From: an uncultured bacterium
GTDB taxonomy: Bacteria > Bacillota > Clostridia > Lachnospirales > Lachnospiraceae
Reading direction: 5' to 3'
Assembly: GCA_945828315.1 (NCBI GenBank)
Contig: CALZQA010000020.1
Coordinates: 1-36,555 of the forward strand
Length of the DNA: 36,555 nt
Below the pieces are notes generated by a model. That model did not search any database and was not told where the DNA came from. It saw nothing but the letters and a program-made list of their open reading frames with translations. A program made the translations under genes and the position numbers. Below, piece after piece: positions 27,298-35,640 of the stretch. Position 1 is the first letter of the stretch. Every line of letters begins with the position of its first letter.

Positions 27298-28437
27298 TTA
27301 CATACATTTTATTGCGAAATCCCGGTCTGCTGCAAACTGAGCCGTGTTGTACAGAATGAACACATCCGTTGGAGTAAACATATCCATCAGAACATCGCAA
27401 TTGACATTCAGCTGACGCAAATCCACCGCAACGATCTTTTCAAAATCTTCCGCCAAAAAAGGAATCATACAGTTTGCAAAGGAATCCTTGATCAGTAAAA
27501 GTGTCTTCCCGTTTTTTTCACCGCCGGTAATCTCCAGCACCGCCTGATTTCCGCCTTCAAACACACGATACTGATCATCTGATTCCAGATACTCCGTTTC
27601 ATACAAAGTCTGTGTGGTCTTTTCTCCCATGTTATAGATAACTTCCGGCGTGATTTTGGGATGATAAATATAGATCTCATCTGCCTTTGCGGCCTGCCGT
27701 ACCTTTGCATAAGTCGTACCGTAAAAATCAGTGCATACAAGATCAAACGCCTGCTTCTCAGCCGCCTGCTCCGGGCTGCCACCCGTTGCCTCGACGTATG
27801 CACCGTATCCGTACCACGCTCCGCGTGTCGTCCAATGATGATCCGTACGGTAATAGATTTCCTCTTCACTGTGCTCCAGCAGCACCTGCCCAACGGAGAT
27901 CAGTGTCTGACCGCTCTCGTCTCCAAATTCTTCCTCCAGTACATCATAAAAGATCTGTTCATCATAGGTTGGAGCAAATGCCGGCAATTTTTCCTGCATT
28001 ACCCATGTCTTTGTGGGCACCAGCATCACCTTCACATCCGCGCGCTCCTGCACCCGCCGTACAAACTTCGCAAGTGCCTCGATATTCGTCTTCATTTGTT
28101 CTTCTTCAAAATCAGATGCATCGTAATGCTCCAAAAGATAATCATCTTTTCCGAAATAGACCCCATTACTCTCTGTTTTTCCAAACAATCTGGATGCCGA
28201 GGTCTGGAGCTGCACCCAGCCGTCCCTGCCGGGGAACTGATCACTTAAATATGTCTCATATTTTTTTTGAAATTTCCCGTTTTTTATCGTTTTGACCTTT
28301 GCCTTCGGCATGGTCTGCAATTCTCTTTTTTCTGACGAGGAATACGTTTTCTCTTCTGCTGTAAGTCCCCGCCCGGTCAGACTAAAAATGATCACGCAAA
28401 AAGCAACGACCGGCAGCCATTTTTTTATCCGCTTCAT
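27298..28437 (-). CDS. DHHW family protein, AlgX/AlgJ-like partner of the MBOAT protein
   Basis: A 379-residue protein with one N-terminal membrane anchor (about 7-22) and an extracytoplasmic SGNH-hydrolase-like domain. The motif TDHHWTTRGA places the family's Asp-His pair at D199-H200-H201-W202, and LLIKDSFANCMIPFL (about 315-330) supplies the candidate catalytic serine. Known relatives (AlgX, AlgJ, PatB, DHHW proteins) accept acetyl groups carried by an MBOAT partner and place them on exopolysaccharide or wall polymers. The gene starts 9 bp after the MBOAT stop with GGGAGG in the gap, which supports paired function. The polymer acted on is unknown. Confidence 0.86.
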   Translation of the reverse strand: MKRIKKWLPVVAFCVIIFSLTGRGLTAEEKTYSSSEKRELQTMPKAKVKTIKNGKFQKKYETYLSDQFPGRDGWVQLQTSASRLFGKTESNGVYFGKDDYLLEHYDASDFEEEQMKTNIEALAKFVRRVQERADVKVMLVPTKTWVMQEKLPAFAPTYDEQIFYDVLEEEFGDESGQTLISVGQVLLEHSEEEIYYRTDHHWTTRGAWYGYGAYVEATGGSPEQAAEKQAFDLVCTDFYGTTYAKVRQAAKADEIYIYHPKITPEVIYNMGEKTTQTLYETEYLESDDQYRVFEGGNQAVLEITGGEKNGKTLLLIKDSFANCMIPFLAEDFEKIVAVDLRQLNVNCDVLMDMFTPTDVFILYNTAQFAADRDFAIKCM

Positions 28438-28446
28438 AGTGCCTCC

Positions 28447-29820
28447 CTAAAATCGAAAATATAAAAACGGATTATAGGTTCCGTTCACAAGATAAGCAAT
28501 GGATAGCAGCAACACCACTGCCACGTAAAACGTCTGCACCAGAGAAGTGCCCATGCCGTCCTTCTTTGTTACAGCAGATGCGATCCGCTTCGGAAACGAC
28601 GTGGCACCGATCACAAGCAGGAATAAAAGGATTCCGTTTCCGGCGATCAGATACATGGTCTCCCGGCTGATCAGTCCACCCGCTCCGATGCCTGCCATTG
28701 CTTTCAGATAAACCCGGTGTCCGCGAATATCTTCCCACGCAAAAAGAAGCCACCCGAAATAGATCACCACCAGCGCATACACATGTGACAGCCAGCCCGG
28801 CAGCCGTTCCAAAAACTTCAGCAGCCACGTTTTTTCCATGATGAGGAAAAAGCAAAAGTACAGCCCCCAAAAAACAAAATTCACAGAAGCGCCATGCCAT
28901 AAGCCGGTCAAAAACCAGACGACAAAAATGTTAAACATGGTGCGCGCCATTCCGTTCCGGCTTCCGCCCAGCGGAATGTAAACATACTCTTTAAACCAGT
29001 TTCCCAGAGAGATATGCCAGCGTCTCCAGAACTCTGTAATACTTTTTGATTCGTACGGATAACGGAAGTTTTCCGGAATCGAAAAACCAAAGATCGCCAT
29101 CAAGCCGATCGCCATATCCGAATACCCGGAAAAATCAAAATATATCTGAAACATAAACGTCAGTATCCCAAACCACGCAGCAGCCGTTGTCATCTGCGCC
29201 GCATCATATCCGGTCACCGTACGAAAGATTTCTCCTGCCTGATTCGCCAGAAGTACCTTTTTTCCCAAACCGCACACAAAACGTATAACGCCATACCGGA
29301 TCTTTTCAATATCGCTCCTACGCTCCCGAAGCTGCACAGCAATATCAGAAAAGCGCACGATAGGTCCCGCGATCAGCTGGGGAAAGGCTGAAATGTATGC
29401 TCCGAAATTTACAGGGTTGCGTTCTGCTTTTGCCTTGCCCCTGTATACATCGATCGTATAGGACATTGACTGAAATGTATAAAACGAAATGCCGATGGGC
29501 AACGCATATTTTCCTGCATATTTAAACACTGCCAGAAGTGACAGATTGATCACCACTGATAGAACAACAAATATCCGCGCCGTGCTGCGTCTGTCTCTCT
29601 CTACAAAATATCCGCACAATCCTCCGTTTATATAGTCAACCGCTGTAGAAAACAGCATGAGCCAGATATAGACCGGCTCACCCCAGGCATAAAACAGAAG
29701 ACTGAACAAAAATAGTACCAGGTTTTTCCATGTATTTTTCATGCAGCCTGGTACTATGAAGTAGATGAGCAACACGCATGGCAAAAAGCGAACTAAAAAT
29801 AAAAGACTGCTGAATACCAT
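28447..29820 (-). CDS. MBOAT membrane O-acetyltransferase (AlgI/DltB-like)
   Basis: A 457-residue polytopic protein with about eleven membrane helices. It carries the MBOAT signatures EFWRRWHISLGNWFKEYVY (about 263-281, His269) and TGLWHGASVNFVFWGLYF with the catalytic histidine H309, plus IYFDFSGYSDMAIGLM (about 226-241). Proteins of this kind move acetyl from cytoplasmic acetyl-CoA across the membrane for O-acetylation of extracellular polymers; DltB relatives carry D-alanine. No dltA, dltC or dltD is nearby, and a DHHW partner follows, so acetylation is preferred. AGGAG lies about 8 nt before the ATG. It follows the DUF4358 gene after 68 bp. Confidence 0.92.
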   Translation of the reverse strand: MVFSSLLFLVRFLPCVLLIYFIVPGCMKNTWKNLVLFLFSLLFYAWGEPVYIWLMLFSTAVDYINGGLCGYFVERDRRSTARIFVVLSVVINLSLLAVFKYAGKYALPIGISFYTFQSMSYTIDVYRGKAKAERNPVNFGAYISAFPQLIAGPIVRFSDIAVQLRERRSDIEKIRYGVIRFVCGLGKKVLLANQAGEIFRTVTGYDAAQMTTAAAWFGILTFMFQIYFDFSGYSDMAIGLMAIFGFSIPENFRYPYESKSITEFWRRWHISLGNWFKEYVYIPLGGSRNGMARTMFNIFVVWFLTGLWHGASVNFVFWGLYFCFFLIMEKTWLLKFLERLPGWLSHVYALVVIYFGWLLFAWEDIRGHRVYLKAMAGIGAGGLISRETMYLIAGNGILLFLLVIGATSFPKRIASAVTKKDGMGTSLVQTFYVAVVLLLSIAYLVNGTYNPFLYFRF

Positions 29821-29888
29821 ATTCTGTGCTCCTTTATGAATTTCATATCAACAATTGTGTCCGATATTAACAGATTCCAAACACATGA

Positions 29889-30452
29889 CTAAAACAATTT
29901 TTTAATTGCCTTTACTGCCTTTTCATTCTCTGCTTTGTAAGCATCGATCACCTTGCTCTCATCCTGCTGCTGAGCCTGGTCATTGCTGATGGATCCCAGT
30001 GTAAAAAAGCACACATAATCACCTTTTACATAAACTCTGGATGCCTGGAGTTTCAGCTGATTCGCCGGATACTGGAATGTATCTTCCTTCAGTTTCTTCT
30101 GATATGCGAGCAGTGCACTCTTGATCTTTTTCTTGGAACTGGTATTTTTTGCCTTTATAATAACCAATTCATCAATATTTACATTGATCATCGGAACTTC
30201 TGCGATTGCACTGCTATACCAGCTGGCGGAAATACCATAACGGCTCTTGATCTCATCTTTAGAAAGACGCATGTTCGGAACATACTTATCTCCATACGCT
30301 TTCTTCACGGCTGAATAAACTTTACTAATGGAAGGCGCCTTCTTTTTAGTTGCCGCCTCAACAGTAACCGGCTGCTCCACTGCAGCCACCGCCGCAAACG
30401 TTCCTGTCACACAGGCAAATGCAAGTATCAGTGCTAATAATTTTTTCTTCAT
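29889..30452 (-). CDS. Secreted DUF4358 protein
   Basis: A 187-residue protein with a cleavable signal peptide (KKKLLALILAFACVTGTFAA, cleavage near AAVEQPVTVEAAT) and a DUF4358 domain. Conserved pieces are AYGDKYVPNMRL, RYGISASWYSSAIAEVPMI, KLKEDTFQYPANQLK and VYVKGDYVCFFTLG. It is a clear paralogue of the protein encoded 29 bp upstream but lacks its lipobox cysteine, so it should be released or bound otherwise. DUF4358 proteins are often encoded beside MBOAT/DHHW genes in Lachnospiraceae-type genomes; their biochemical role is not known to me. Being the second gene of the operon, it probably serves the polymer acetylation step. Confidence 0.83.
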   Translation of the reverse strand: MKKKLLALILAFACVTGTFAAVAAVEQPVTVEAATKKKAPSISKVYSAVKKAYGDKYVPNMRLSKDEIKSRYGISASWYSSAIAEVPMINVNIDELVIIKAKNTSSKKKIKSALLAYQKKLKEDTFQYPANQLKLQASRVYVKGDYVCFFTLGSISNDQAQQQDESKVIDAYKAENEKAVKAIKKLF

Positions 30453-30481
30453 AATGATCTGATCCCCCTTTTTATCATTTG

Positions 30482-31057
30482 CTAAAATAATGCATCAATT
30501 GCTGTAACAGCTTTCTCGTTTTCAGCTTTATATGCTTCGATCACTTTCCCTTCATCCGCCTGCTGCGCCGTCTCGTTGTCAAGCACGCCAAGCATGATAA
30601 AGCATACATAGTCACCTTTTACGTAGACCTGCGAAGCCTGAATTTTTAACTGATTGGCAGGATACTGAAAGGTATCCTCCTTCAGCACATTCTGAAACGC
30701 CGTCAATGCTTCTTCGATCGTATCTCTTGCAGCCTCATCCTTTGCCTTGACGAGCACCAGTTCATCCACCTGCGTGCTGATCATTGGGACCTCTGCAATT
30801 GCGCTGCTGTAGAGATCACCTGAAATACCGTAACGAACCTCGATCTCCTCATCTGTCAGGCGCATATTGGGAAGATAGTTTTCACCATAAGCTGCCTTTA
30901 CTGCCTCATACACCGCATCCGGCTCCGGCGAATTCTGTACCGTCTCCGTATCCGTCCCGCTTTGGTTTTTCATGGAACAACCTGTCGTTGAAACAGCAAC
31001 AAAGCCACCAACTGCCACTACCAATGCAGCGATCAATGCCATACTTCTTTTCTTCAT
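30482..31057 (-). CDS. DUF4358 lipoprotein
   Basis: A 191-residue paralogue of the next gene. The N-terminus (MKKRSMALIAALVVAVGG to STTGC) is a lipoprotein signal with the cysteine at about residue 27, so Lgt and LspA should anchor it to the membrane. The mature part shares AYGENYLPNMRL, RYGISGDLYSSAIAEVPMI, LKEDTFQYPANQLK and VYVKGDYVCFIMLG with its neighbour. It opens the operon DUF4358-DUF4358-MBOAT-DHHW, with GGAG 7-8 nt before the ATG and a promoter upstream. A pair of one anchored and one free copy suggests division of labour, but that is inference. Confidence 0.85.
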   Translation of the reverse strand: MKKRSMALIAALVVAVGGFVAVSTTGCSMKNQSGTDTETVQNSPEPDAVYEAVKAAYGENYLPNMRLTDEEIEVRYGISGDLYSSAIAEVPMISTQVDELVLVKAKDEAARDTIEEALTAFQNVLKEDTFQYPANQLKIQASQVYVKGDYVCFIMLGVLDNETAQQADEGKVIEAYKAENEKAVTAIDALF

Positions 31058-31122
31058 TTTATTTTATCTCCTTTAGAATCATGATACATCAATCATGCAA
31101 GCATGTCGACTCACTTGCGCTC

Positions 31123-31151
31123 ATTGTAGCATGGCCCATAGGAAAAAGCAA
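31123..31151 (-). promoter_or_regulatory. Promoter of the DUF4358-MBOAT-DHHW operon
   Basis: Minus strand TTGCTT (31146-31151), 17-bp spacer, TACAAT (31123-31128). Downstream of the start point lies a palindrome CATGCAAGCATG (31094-31105) and an ATGAT/ATCAT inverted repeat (31081-31096), either of which could be an operator. Confidence 0.65.
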
Positions 31152-31178
31152 CATGGGAAAAAACTGGAAATCATCTAC

Positions 31179-32297
31179 TTATTTTTCTTCCGTCCGATTG
31201 ATATCCTCGCGGATCAAACGGTACATCGCAGCTGCAACCGGAACGCCCAGCAGCATACCCATGATACCCATCAGACTGCCGCCGATGGTAACGGCAGCAA
31301 GCACCCAGATTGCCGGCAGACCGATCGATTTTCCAACCACTCTCGGATAGATCAGATTGCCCTCCAACTGCTGCAGCACAACGATAAATACCAGAAACAG
31401 CACAGCCTTTAACGGCGACTGAGTAAGGATCATGATCGCGCCGACACCAGCTCCGATATATGCCCCTGCAACCGGGATCAGTGCGGTAAATCCGATCAGC
31501 GTTCCGATCATCGCCGCATAGGGAAATTGGCAGATCAGCATACCGACAATACAGAGCACTCCGAGGATCACCGCCTCCGTACACTGACCAACAATATACC
31601 GGTGAAAACAGTCGTTTAACACAGACATCCAGTGTCCGATCCGCTTCTCCCATTTTTCGGGCAGATAGTGCTTCATCAGTTTCTTTGTCTGGCGCTGCAG
31701 ATCATCTCTTCCGGACATCATATAGATTGCGAATATAATACTGATGAATGTCGTAACGATCGCCGAAACAGCCGAAGATACCACATTCACAACCGCGCCT
31801 GTCGCGCTGCTGATCCCGGAACGAAAAAGTTGAATTGCCTTTTCCATCAGCCCCGACCAGTCCACATTTTCATATTTATCAAGAAAGTTTTCCGGAAATA
31901 ATTCCTGCACCCATCCGCTTTCAAGCAGCTTTTCGATTGCCGGAGGAATCTCCGCGACAAGCAGCTGTACACAGGATACCAGTTCCGGTATCACAAGCCT
32001 GATCACCAAAAGGAAGATCAGACACAGCGTCAGGAAAGACGCAGCCATGCAAACGGGTCTGCGGCTTTTCTTTACGATCTGTTTTTCTGACTTTGATGTA
32101 AAGTAATGGCGCTCATAAAAACTCATCAGAATATTCAGCACATATGCGATCGCAAGTCCGATAAAAAGTGGTGTTGCCGCGCTCAATAATTTTGCCAAAA
32201 ATCCCGCAGCTGTCTTCCAGTAAGTACAGCATAGAAACAATACAAAGATACTGGCACCCACGCGAAAACAATTTTTCCATCTAATTACTGTCATCAT
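31179..32297 (-). CDS. AI-2E family transporter
   Basis: A 372-residue membrane protein with about eight helices of the AI-2E transporter family (PF01594), known from the E. coli TqsA export of autoinducer-2 and from Na+/H+ antiporter-like relatives. Typical parts are the N-terminal hairpin with PLFIGLAIAYVLNILM (about 44-60), an extracellular region rich in charged residues (about 105-150), LIGFTALIPVAGAYIGAGVG and the C-terminal GKSIGLPAIWVLAAVTIGGSLMG. The substrate cannot be read from the sequence, and the family name should not be taken as proof of autoinducer transport. AAGGAG precedes the ATG. It lies about 80 bp after bioB and may share its transcript. Confidence 0.88.
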   Translation of the reverse strand: MMTVIRWKNCFRVGASIFVLFLCCTYWKTAAGFLAKLLSAATPLFIGLAIAYVLNILMSFYERHYFTSKSEKQIVKKSRRPVCMAASFLTLCLIFLLVIRLVIPELVSCVQLLVAEIPPAIEKLLESGWVQELFPENFLDKYENVDWSGLMEKAIQLFRSGISSATGAVVNVVSSAVSAIVTTFISIIFAIYMMSGRDDLQRQTKKLMKHYLPEKWEKRIGHWMSVLNDCFHRYIVGQCTEAVILGVLCIVGMLICQFPYAAMIGTLIGFTALIPVAGAYIGAGVGAIMILTQSPLKAVLFLVFIVVLQQLEGNLIYPRVVGKSIGLPAIWVLAAVTIGGSLMGIMGMLLGVPVAAAMYRLIREDINRTEEK

Positions 32298-32377
32298 CGT
32301 TCTCCTTTTTTGAAATACGTATGCCCCTGTACAAATGTATTTTCTATTGTAACAAATCTCATCCTTTCTTTCAAATG

Positions 32378-33355
32378 CTATCTCAGATAGTCCGGTGTCA
32401 CATCCCGTTTGAGGCTTTCCAACATCTGCTTGTCACTGCGGATTGTAGCACAGGCTGCCGTCGTCAGCATGTTTCCGGTGATCGTAGCGGATGCGCCGGA
32501 CTGAAATGCAATCTCTCCATCGTTCGTCAACAATGCTCTGCCCGCCGCCAGACGAATGTTTGCCTCCGGGTTGATATAACGGAAAAATGCGATCGTCCGC
32601 AAAATGTCCTCCTCGGTCAACTGCGGCAGATCCTCCAGCGGAGTCCCTTTGATCGGCATCAGCGCGTTGATCGGGATAGAATCGATCCCCAGCTCCGCCA
32701 GACTGACCGCCATGTCCAGTCGATCCTCCCACGTCTCACCCATACCGATGATTCCGCCGGAGCAGGCACACATGCCCTCTGCCTTCACCTTCTTTAATGT
32801 TTCGATCTTCTGATCGTATGTATGCGTCGTGCAGATATTCGGAAAATTCCGTTTTGAAGTCTCTATATTGTGATGGTAGCTGGTCACGCCTGCCTCATGC
32901 AAGCGGTGAAGCTGCTCTTCATTTAAAAATCCCATGGATGCGCACAAGTCGATCTTACACTCCCGATGCATCGTCTCGTATGCATGGATCGCCTGTTCAA
33001 ATTCCTCTCCCGTCAACGCCTTTCCTGACGTAACGATAGAAAACCGGTCCACACCCTCACTCTCATTCATCCTGCACGCTTCTAAGATCTTCTCCTCAGG
33101 AAGGAAGCCATAAACCTCACAGTCTGTGTGATTGTGAGCGGACTGCGCACAGTATTTGCAGTCCTCCGGGCAGCGCCCGCTCCGTCCGTTAATGATAGAA
33201 CACAGATCAACCTTATCTCCGATATAATAAGCCCGGATGCGGTCTGCTCCCTCGCAGAGTTCTTTCAGATCACAGGTCAAAAAGAACGACAGATCATCCG
33301 CTCTGGTGATCCGTCGTCCTTCTATGATCTCCTGTGCCAATTCTAATTCGTTCAT
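32378..33355 (-). CDS. bioB: Biotin synthase BioB
   Basis: Radical SAM enzyme that inserts sulfur into dethiobiotin. The 325 residues hold the 4Fe-4S cluster motif C62-x3-C66-x2-C69 (CPEDCKYCAQS), the YHHNIETSKRNFPNICTTHTYD substrate region, GGIIGMGETWEDR and the conserved NALMPIKGTPL. I chose the ATG at 33355 because AGGAG lies 7 nt before it; the frame continues to 33379 through the ribosome site. It stands alone: no bioA, bioD or bioF is next to it, so the cell may take up dethiobiotin or hold the rest elsewhere. It is controlled by the BirA operator directly upstream. Confidence 0.97.
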   Translation of the reverse strand: MNELELAQEIIEGRRITRADDLSFFLTCDLKELCEGADRIRAYYIGDKVDLCSIINGRSGRCPEDCKYCAQSAHNHTDCEVYGFLPEEKILEACRMNESEGVDRFSIVTSGKALTGEEFEQAIHAYETMHRECKIDLCASMGFLNEEQLHRLHEAGVTSYHHNIETSKRNFPNICTTHTYDQKIETLKKVKAEGMCACSGGIIGMGETWEDRLDMAVSLAELGIDSIPINALMPIKGTPLEDLPQLTEEDILRTIAFFRYINPEANIRLAAGRALLTNDGEIAFQSGASATITGNMLTTAACATIRSDKQMLESLKRDVTPDYLR

Positions 33356-33366
33356 CTTCTTTCTCC

Positions 33367-33401
33367 TTTTGTTAACCATTTCAAATTTTAAGTTAACAAA
33401 A
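33367..33401 (-). promoter_or_regulatory. BirA operator of bioB
   Basis: Perfect 10-bp inverted arms TTTTGTTAAC (33367-33376) and GTTAACAAAA (33392-33401) are separated by 15 bp, matching the known BirA consensus TTGTTAAC-N(14-16)-GTTAACAA. It abuts the -10 element and lies 12 bp before the bioB start, so biotin-loaded BirA should repress. Confidence 0.96.
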
Positions 33402-33428
33402 GTATATCAAACCTAAAAAGATTGTCAA
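33401..33428 (-). promoter_or_regulatory. bioB promoter
   Basis: Minus strand TTGACA (33423-33428), 16-bp spacer, TATACT (33401-33406). It begins a few bases after the HD-GYP stop at 33437 and runs straight into the BirA operator. Confidence 0.8.
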
Positions 33429-33436
33429 CTGGTGTT

Positions 33437-34750
33437 TTATCTTTCATGACAATAGATTTCTTCCACTTTGTCCTTATTTGACATAAATGCATCAACAATA
33501 TCCGGGTCAAAGTCTGTGCCGCGCCCGTTTTTTATAATGCTGTAGCATTCCTCCAGCGGCATGGCATCCCTGTAGCAGCGCTTTGCTGACACCGCATCAA
33601 ACACATCTGCAACCGCCATGATCCGGGCGCAGAGCGGAATATCTGTTCCGGAAAGGCCCTTGGGATATCCTTTTCCGTTCCATTTCTCATGGTGATACAT
33701 GGCAACCTGATATGCCATGCTCTCATATTCTCCATTGTAAAGATGCCCAAATGTATCCCGAATGATCTTTCCACCGATCACCGGATGCTCTTTCATCTTA
33801 TCAAACTCCTCCGCTGTCAGCCTTCCAGGCTTCTGCAGGATCGTATCCGGAATACCGATCTTTCCAATGTCATGCATAGGTGCGGATTGCGCAAGATTGT
33901 CAAGATAATCTCTGGTGATCACATTCTTATATTTCTTATTTTTCCTCAGATTTTTTGCTATCAGGACTGCATACGCAGAAGAACGCCGGATATGTCCGCC
34001 CGTGTTATCATCCTTGTTTTCTACCAGAGTTGCAAACCCCATTACCATCTCATGATGATAATGCTCCAACCCGTAAATAGACGGATTTTCCATGTTGATA
34101 TAAATACTGATCGTGATCATCGCGATGGCAATGCTGGATATTAGATACTCCGGGAAAATGATCTGCAGAGACATGATGATGACGATACATATCAGTGTAG
34201 TCGCCAGAGCCTCCAATTTGTTTTTCGGTATATATCTGTATTTTGTAACGATGACGGTAATTGTCATTATGCAGTAGATTGCGACACTGACAAAGCACAC
34301 ATAGACCGCTTTTCCCATAGAATAATTTGTATATACTCCCTGCATAAATCGCAGTTCGGGCAGAAAACAGATCGTCAGAAAAACCGCGATCACTCCGGGC
34401 AACAGATACGCTGCTTTCATCCATTTTCGTTTCGGAATACCTACAGTCACGGATACCCAATACAAAAACAGCAGCATCACGTAAATCTCATAGGAGACAA
34501 ACATACCCAGATGCATCAGCAGGTTCACCGCCCGCGGTACCTGATCCAGAAAATTGATCGTGCATGCAGTGATGCCATCAAAGAGCACAGCCAGTTCAGA
34601 TATGGCAAAGATCGCATCAAACAAATGATTGCAGTTTGATTTTTTTGTCATCCGGTTCAGATTTCTTCCTTCCCGAATGTATGTAATGCCTATGTACACC
34701 AGGATCAGCAGACACATGATCTGCATTTTACACCATTGCAGGATTATCAT
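33437..34750 (-). CDS. 7TM sensor HD-GYP c-di-GMP phosphodiesterase
   Basis: A 437-residue membrane protein. About seven hydrophobic helices fill residues 1-220, like the 7TM sensor found at the front of some Firmicute histidine kinases. An HD-GYP domain follows (about 230-425) with the metal-binding H293-D294 (SAPMHDIGKIGIPD), EHPVIGG, the HHEKWNGKGYP signature (GYP at 361-363) and VADVFDAV. All expected catalytic parts appear present, so hydrolysis of c-di-GMP, to pGpG or GMP, is likely. I chose the ATG at 34750 because GGAGG lies 5 nt upstream; the TTG at 34768 overlaps this site. Its ligand is unknown. Confidence 0.9.
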   Translation of the reverse strand: MIILQWCKMQIMCLLILVYIGITYIREGRNLNRMTKKSNCNHLFDAIFAISELAVLFDGITACTINFLDQVPRAVNLLMHLGMFVSYEIYVMLLFLYWVSVTVGIPKRKWMKAAYLLPGVIAVFLTICFLPELRFMQGVYTNYSMGKAVYVCFVSVAIYCIMTITVIVTKYRYIPKNKLEALATTLICIVIIMSLQIIFPEYLISSIAIAMITISIYINMENPSIYGLEHYHHEMVMGFATLVENKDDNTGGHIRRSSAYAVLIAKNLRKNKKYKNVITRDYLDNLAQSAPMHDIGKIGIPDTILQKPGRLTAEEFDKMKEHPVIGGKIIRDTFGHLYNGEYESMAYQVAMYHHEKWNGKGYPKGLSGTDIPLCARIMAVADVFDAVSAKRCYRDAMPLEECYSIIKNGRGTDFDPDIVDAFMSNKDKVEEIYCHER

Positions 34751-34770
34751 AAGTACCTCCAAAATCAAAT

Positions 34771-34801
34771 ATCCCGGGACTCAGATCAAGAACCCCGGGA
34801 T
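34771..34801 (-). terminator. Hairpin between the SDR and HD-GYP genes
   Basis: An 8-bp stem ATCCCGGG/CCCGGGAT (34771-34778 with 34794-34801) with a 15-nt loop starts 14 bp after the SDR stop. On the minus strand it is followed by ATTTGATTTTGGAGG, so the U tract is poor and merges with the next ribosome site. It may be a partial terminator or mRNA end stabiliser. Confidence 0.5.
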
Positions 34802-34815
34802 TATCATCTCTTTGC

Positions 34816-35607
34816 TTATCTCTCGTAGAAAGAGCCCATGTAACGGATATATTCATCCTCTGTTTTGTTTGCTTTCCAGTTCTGAACATTCTGTTTGTTA
34901 TGCTCACCTGCGATCACAGAGAGGTTCTTTCCTAAATTCTCAAAAGCTTCCTCAACACATGCCTCAGGAGTCATCGCAGCCTTCATTACCGCCTCACCGG
35001 CAGGACCTCCGGGCAGATTGTTCAAAAGACTCGGTGTGATCGTTGTACCAAGAGTGATCACCTCTACATCTACATTTGTCTTTTCACACTCACATGCAAC
35101 TGCCTCTGTTAATTTTAAGATATACGCCTTTCCTGCTCCATACTGTGCATTGTACGGAGAACTACTGATACCGGTCAGCGAAGACACGTTGATGACAGCG
35201 CCGCGATCCTGCTTTGCAAAGATACCCATGTAATGATAGAAACATTTCAGGAATGTAAGCACATTGACATTTATCATCTGCTCATGCTTCTCCCAGGGAG
35301 TATCCTGCAGCTTTCCAAATGTATGGAAGCAGGCTACATAGCTCATGAATCCCATATCCAGGTCCTTGGTTGCCTCAAAAATCGCATCGGTACAATCTGA
35401 CTCTGCAAAATCAGCACGGATCACCTTATGATCCACACCGTATTTCTCGCTGATCTCTTTTCCAAGATCCTTCAGCATTTCCTCTCTTCTTCCTACCAGA
35501 ACAACACTCATTCCCTCGGAAGCGATCTTCTCTGCAAATGCCTTTCCGACACCCTCTGTTGCGCCAAGAATAATGCCCCATTCACCGTATTTTTCTCTTA
35601 AGTTCAT
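34816..35607 (-). CDS. NADPH-dependent 7-beta-hydroxysteroid dehydrogenase (SDR family)
   Basis: Short-chain dehydrogenase of 263 residues that strongly resembles, from memory, the 7-beta-HSDHs of Collinsella aerofaciens and Ruminococcus gnavus, which interconvert 7-oxo-lithocholate and ursodeoxycholate. Visible parts: the cofactor loop LGATEGVGKAF (14-24), VGRREE with R40-R41 as in NADPH-specific relatives, catalytic S143, Y156 and K160 (YGAGK), the start MNLREKYGEWG and the end TEDEYIRYMGSFY, which are shared even outside the active site. Bile acid stereochemistry is inferred from this resemblance. No 7-alpha-HSDH or bai gene is in the window. AGGAGG lies near the ATG, and it has its own promoter. 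Confidence 0.88.
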   Translation of the reverse strand: MNLREKYGEWGIILGATEGVGKAFAEKIASEGMSVVLVGRREEMLKDLGKEISEKYGVDHKVIRADFAESDCTDAIFEATKDLDMGFMSYVACFHTFGKLQDTPWEKHEQMINVNVLTFLKCFYHYMGIFAKQDRGAVINVSSLTGISSSPYNAQYGAGKAYILKLTEAVACECEKTNVDVEVITLGTTITPSLLNNLPGGPAGEAVMKAAMTPEACVEEAFENLGKNLSVIAGEHNKQNVQNWKANKTEDEYIRYMGSFYER

Positions 35608-35640
35608 CTGAAAAAACCTCCTATGTTTTAATATAGATTC

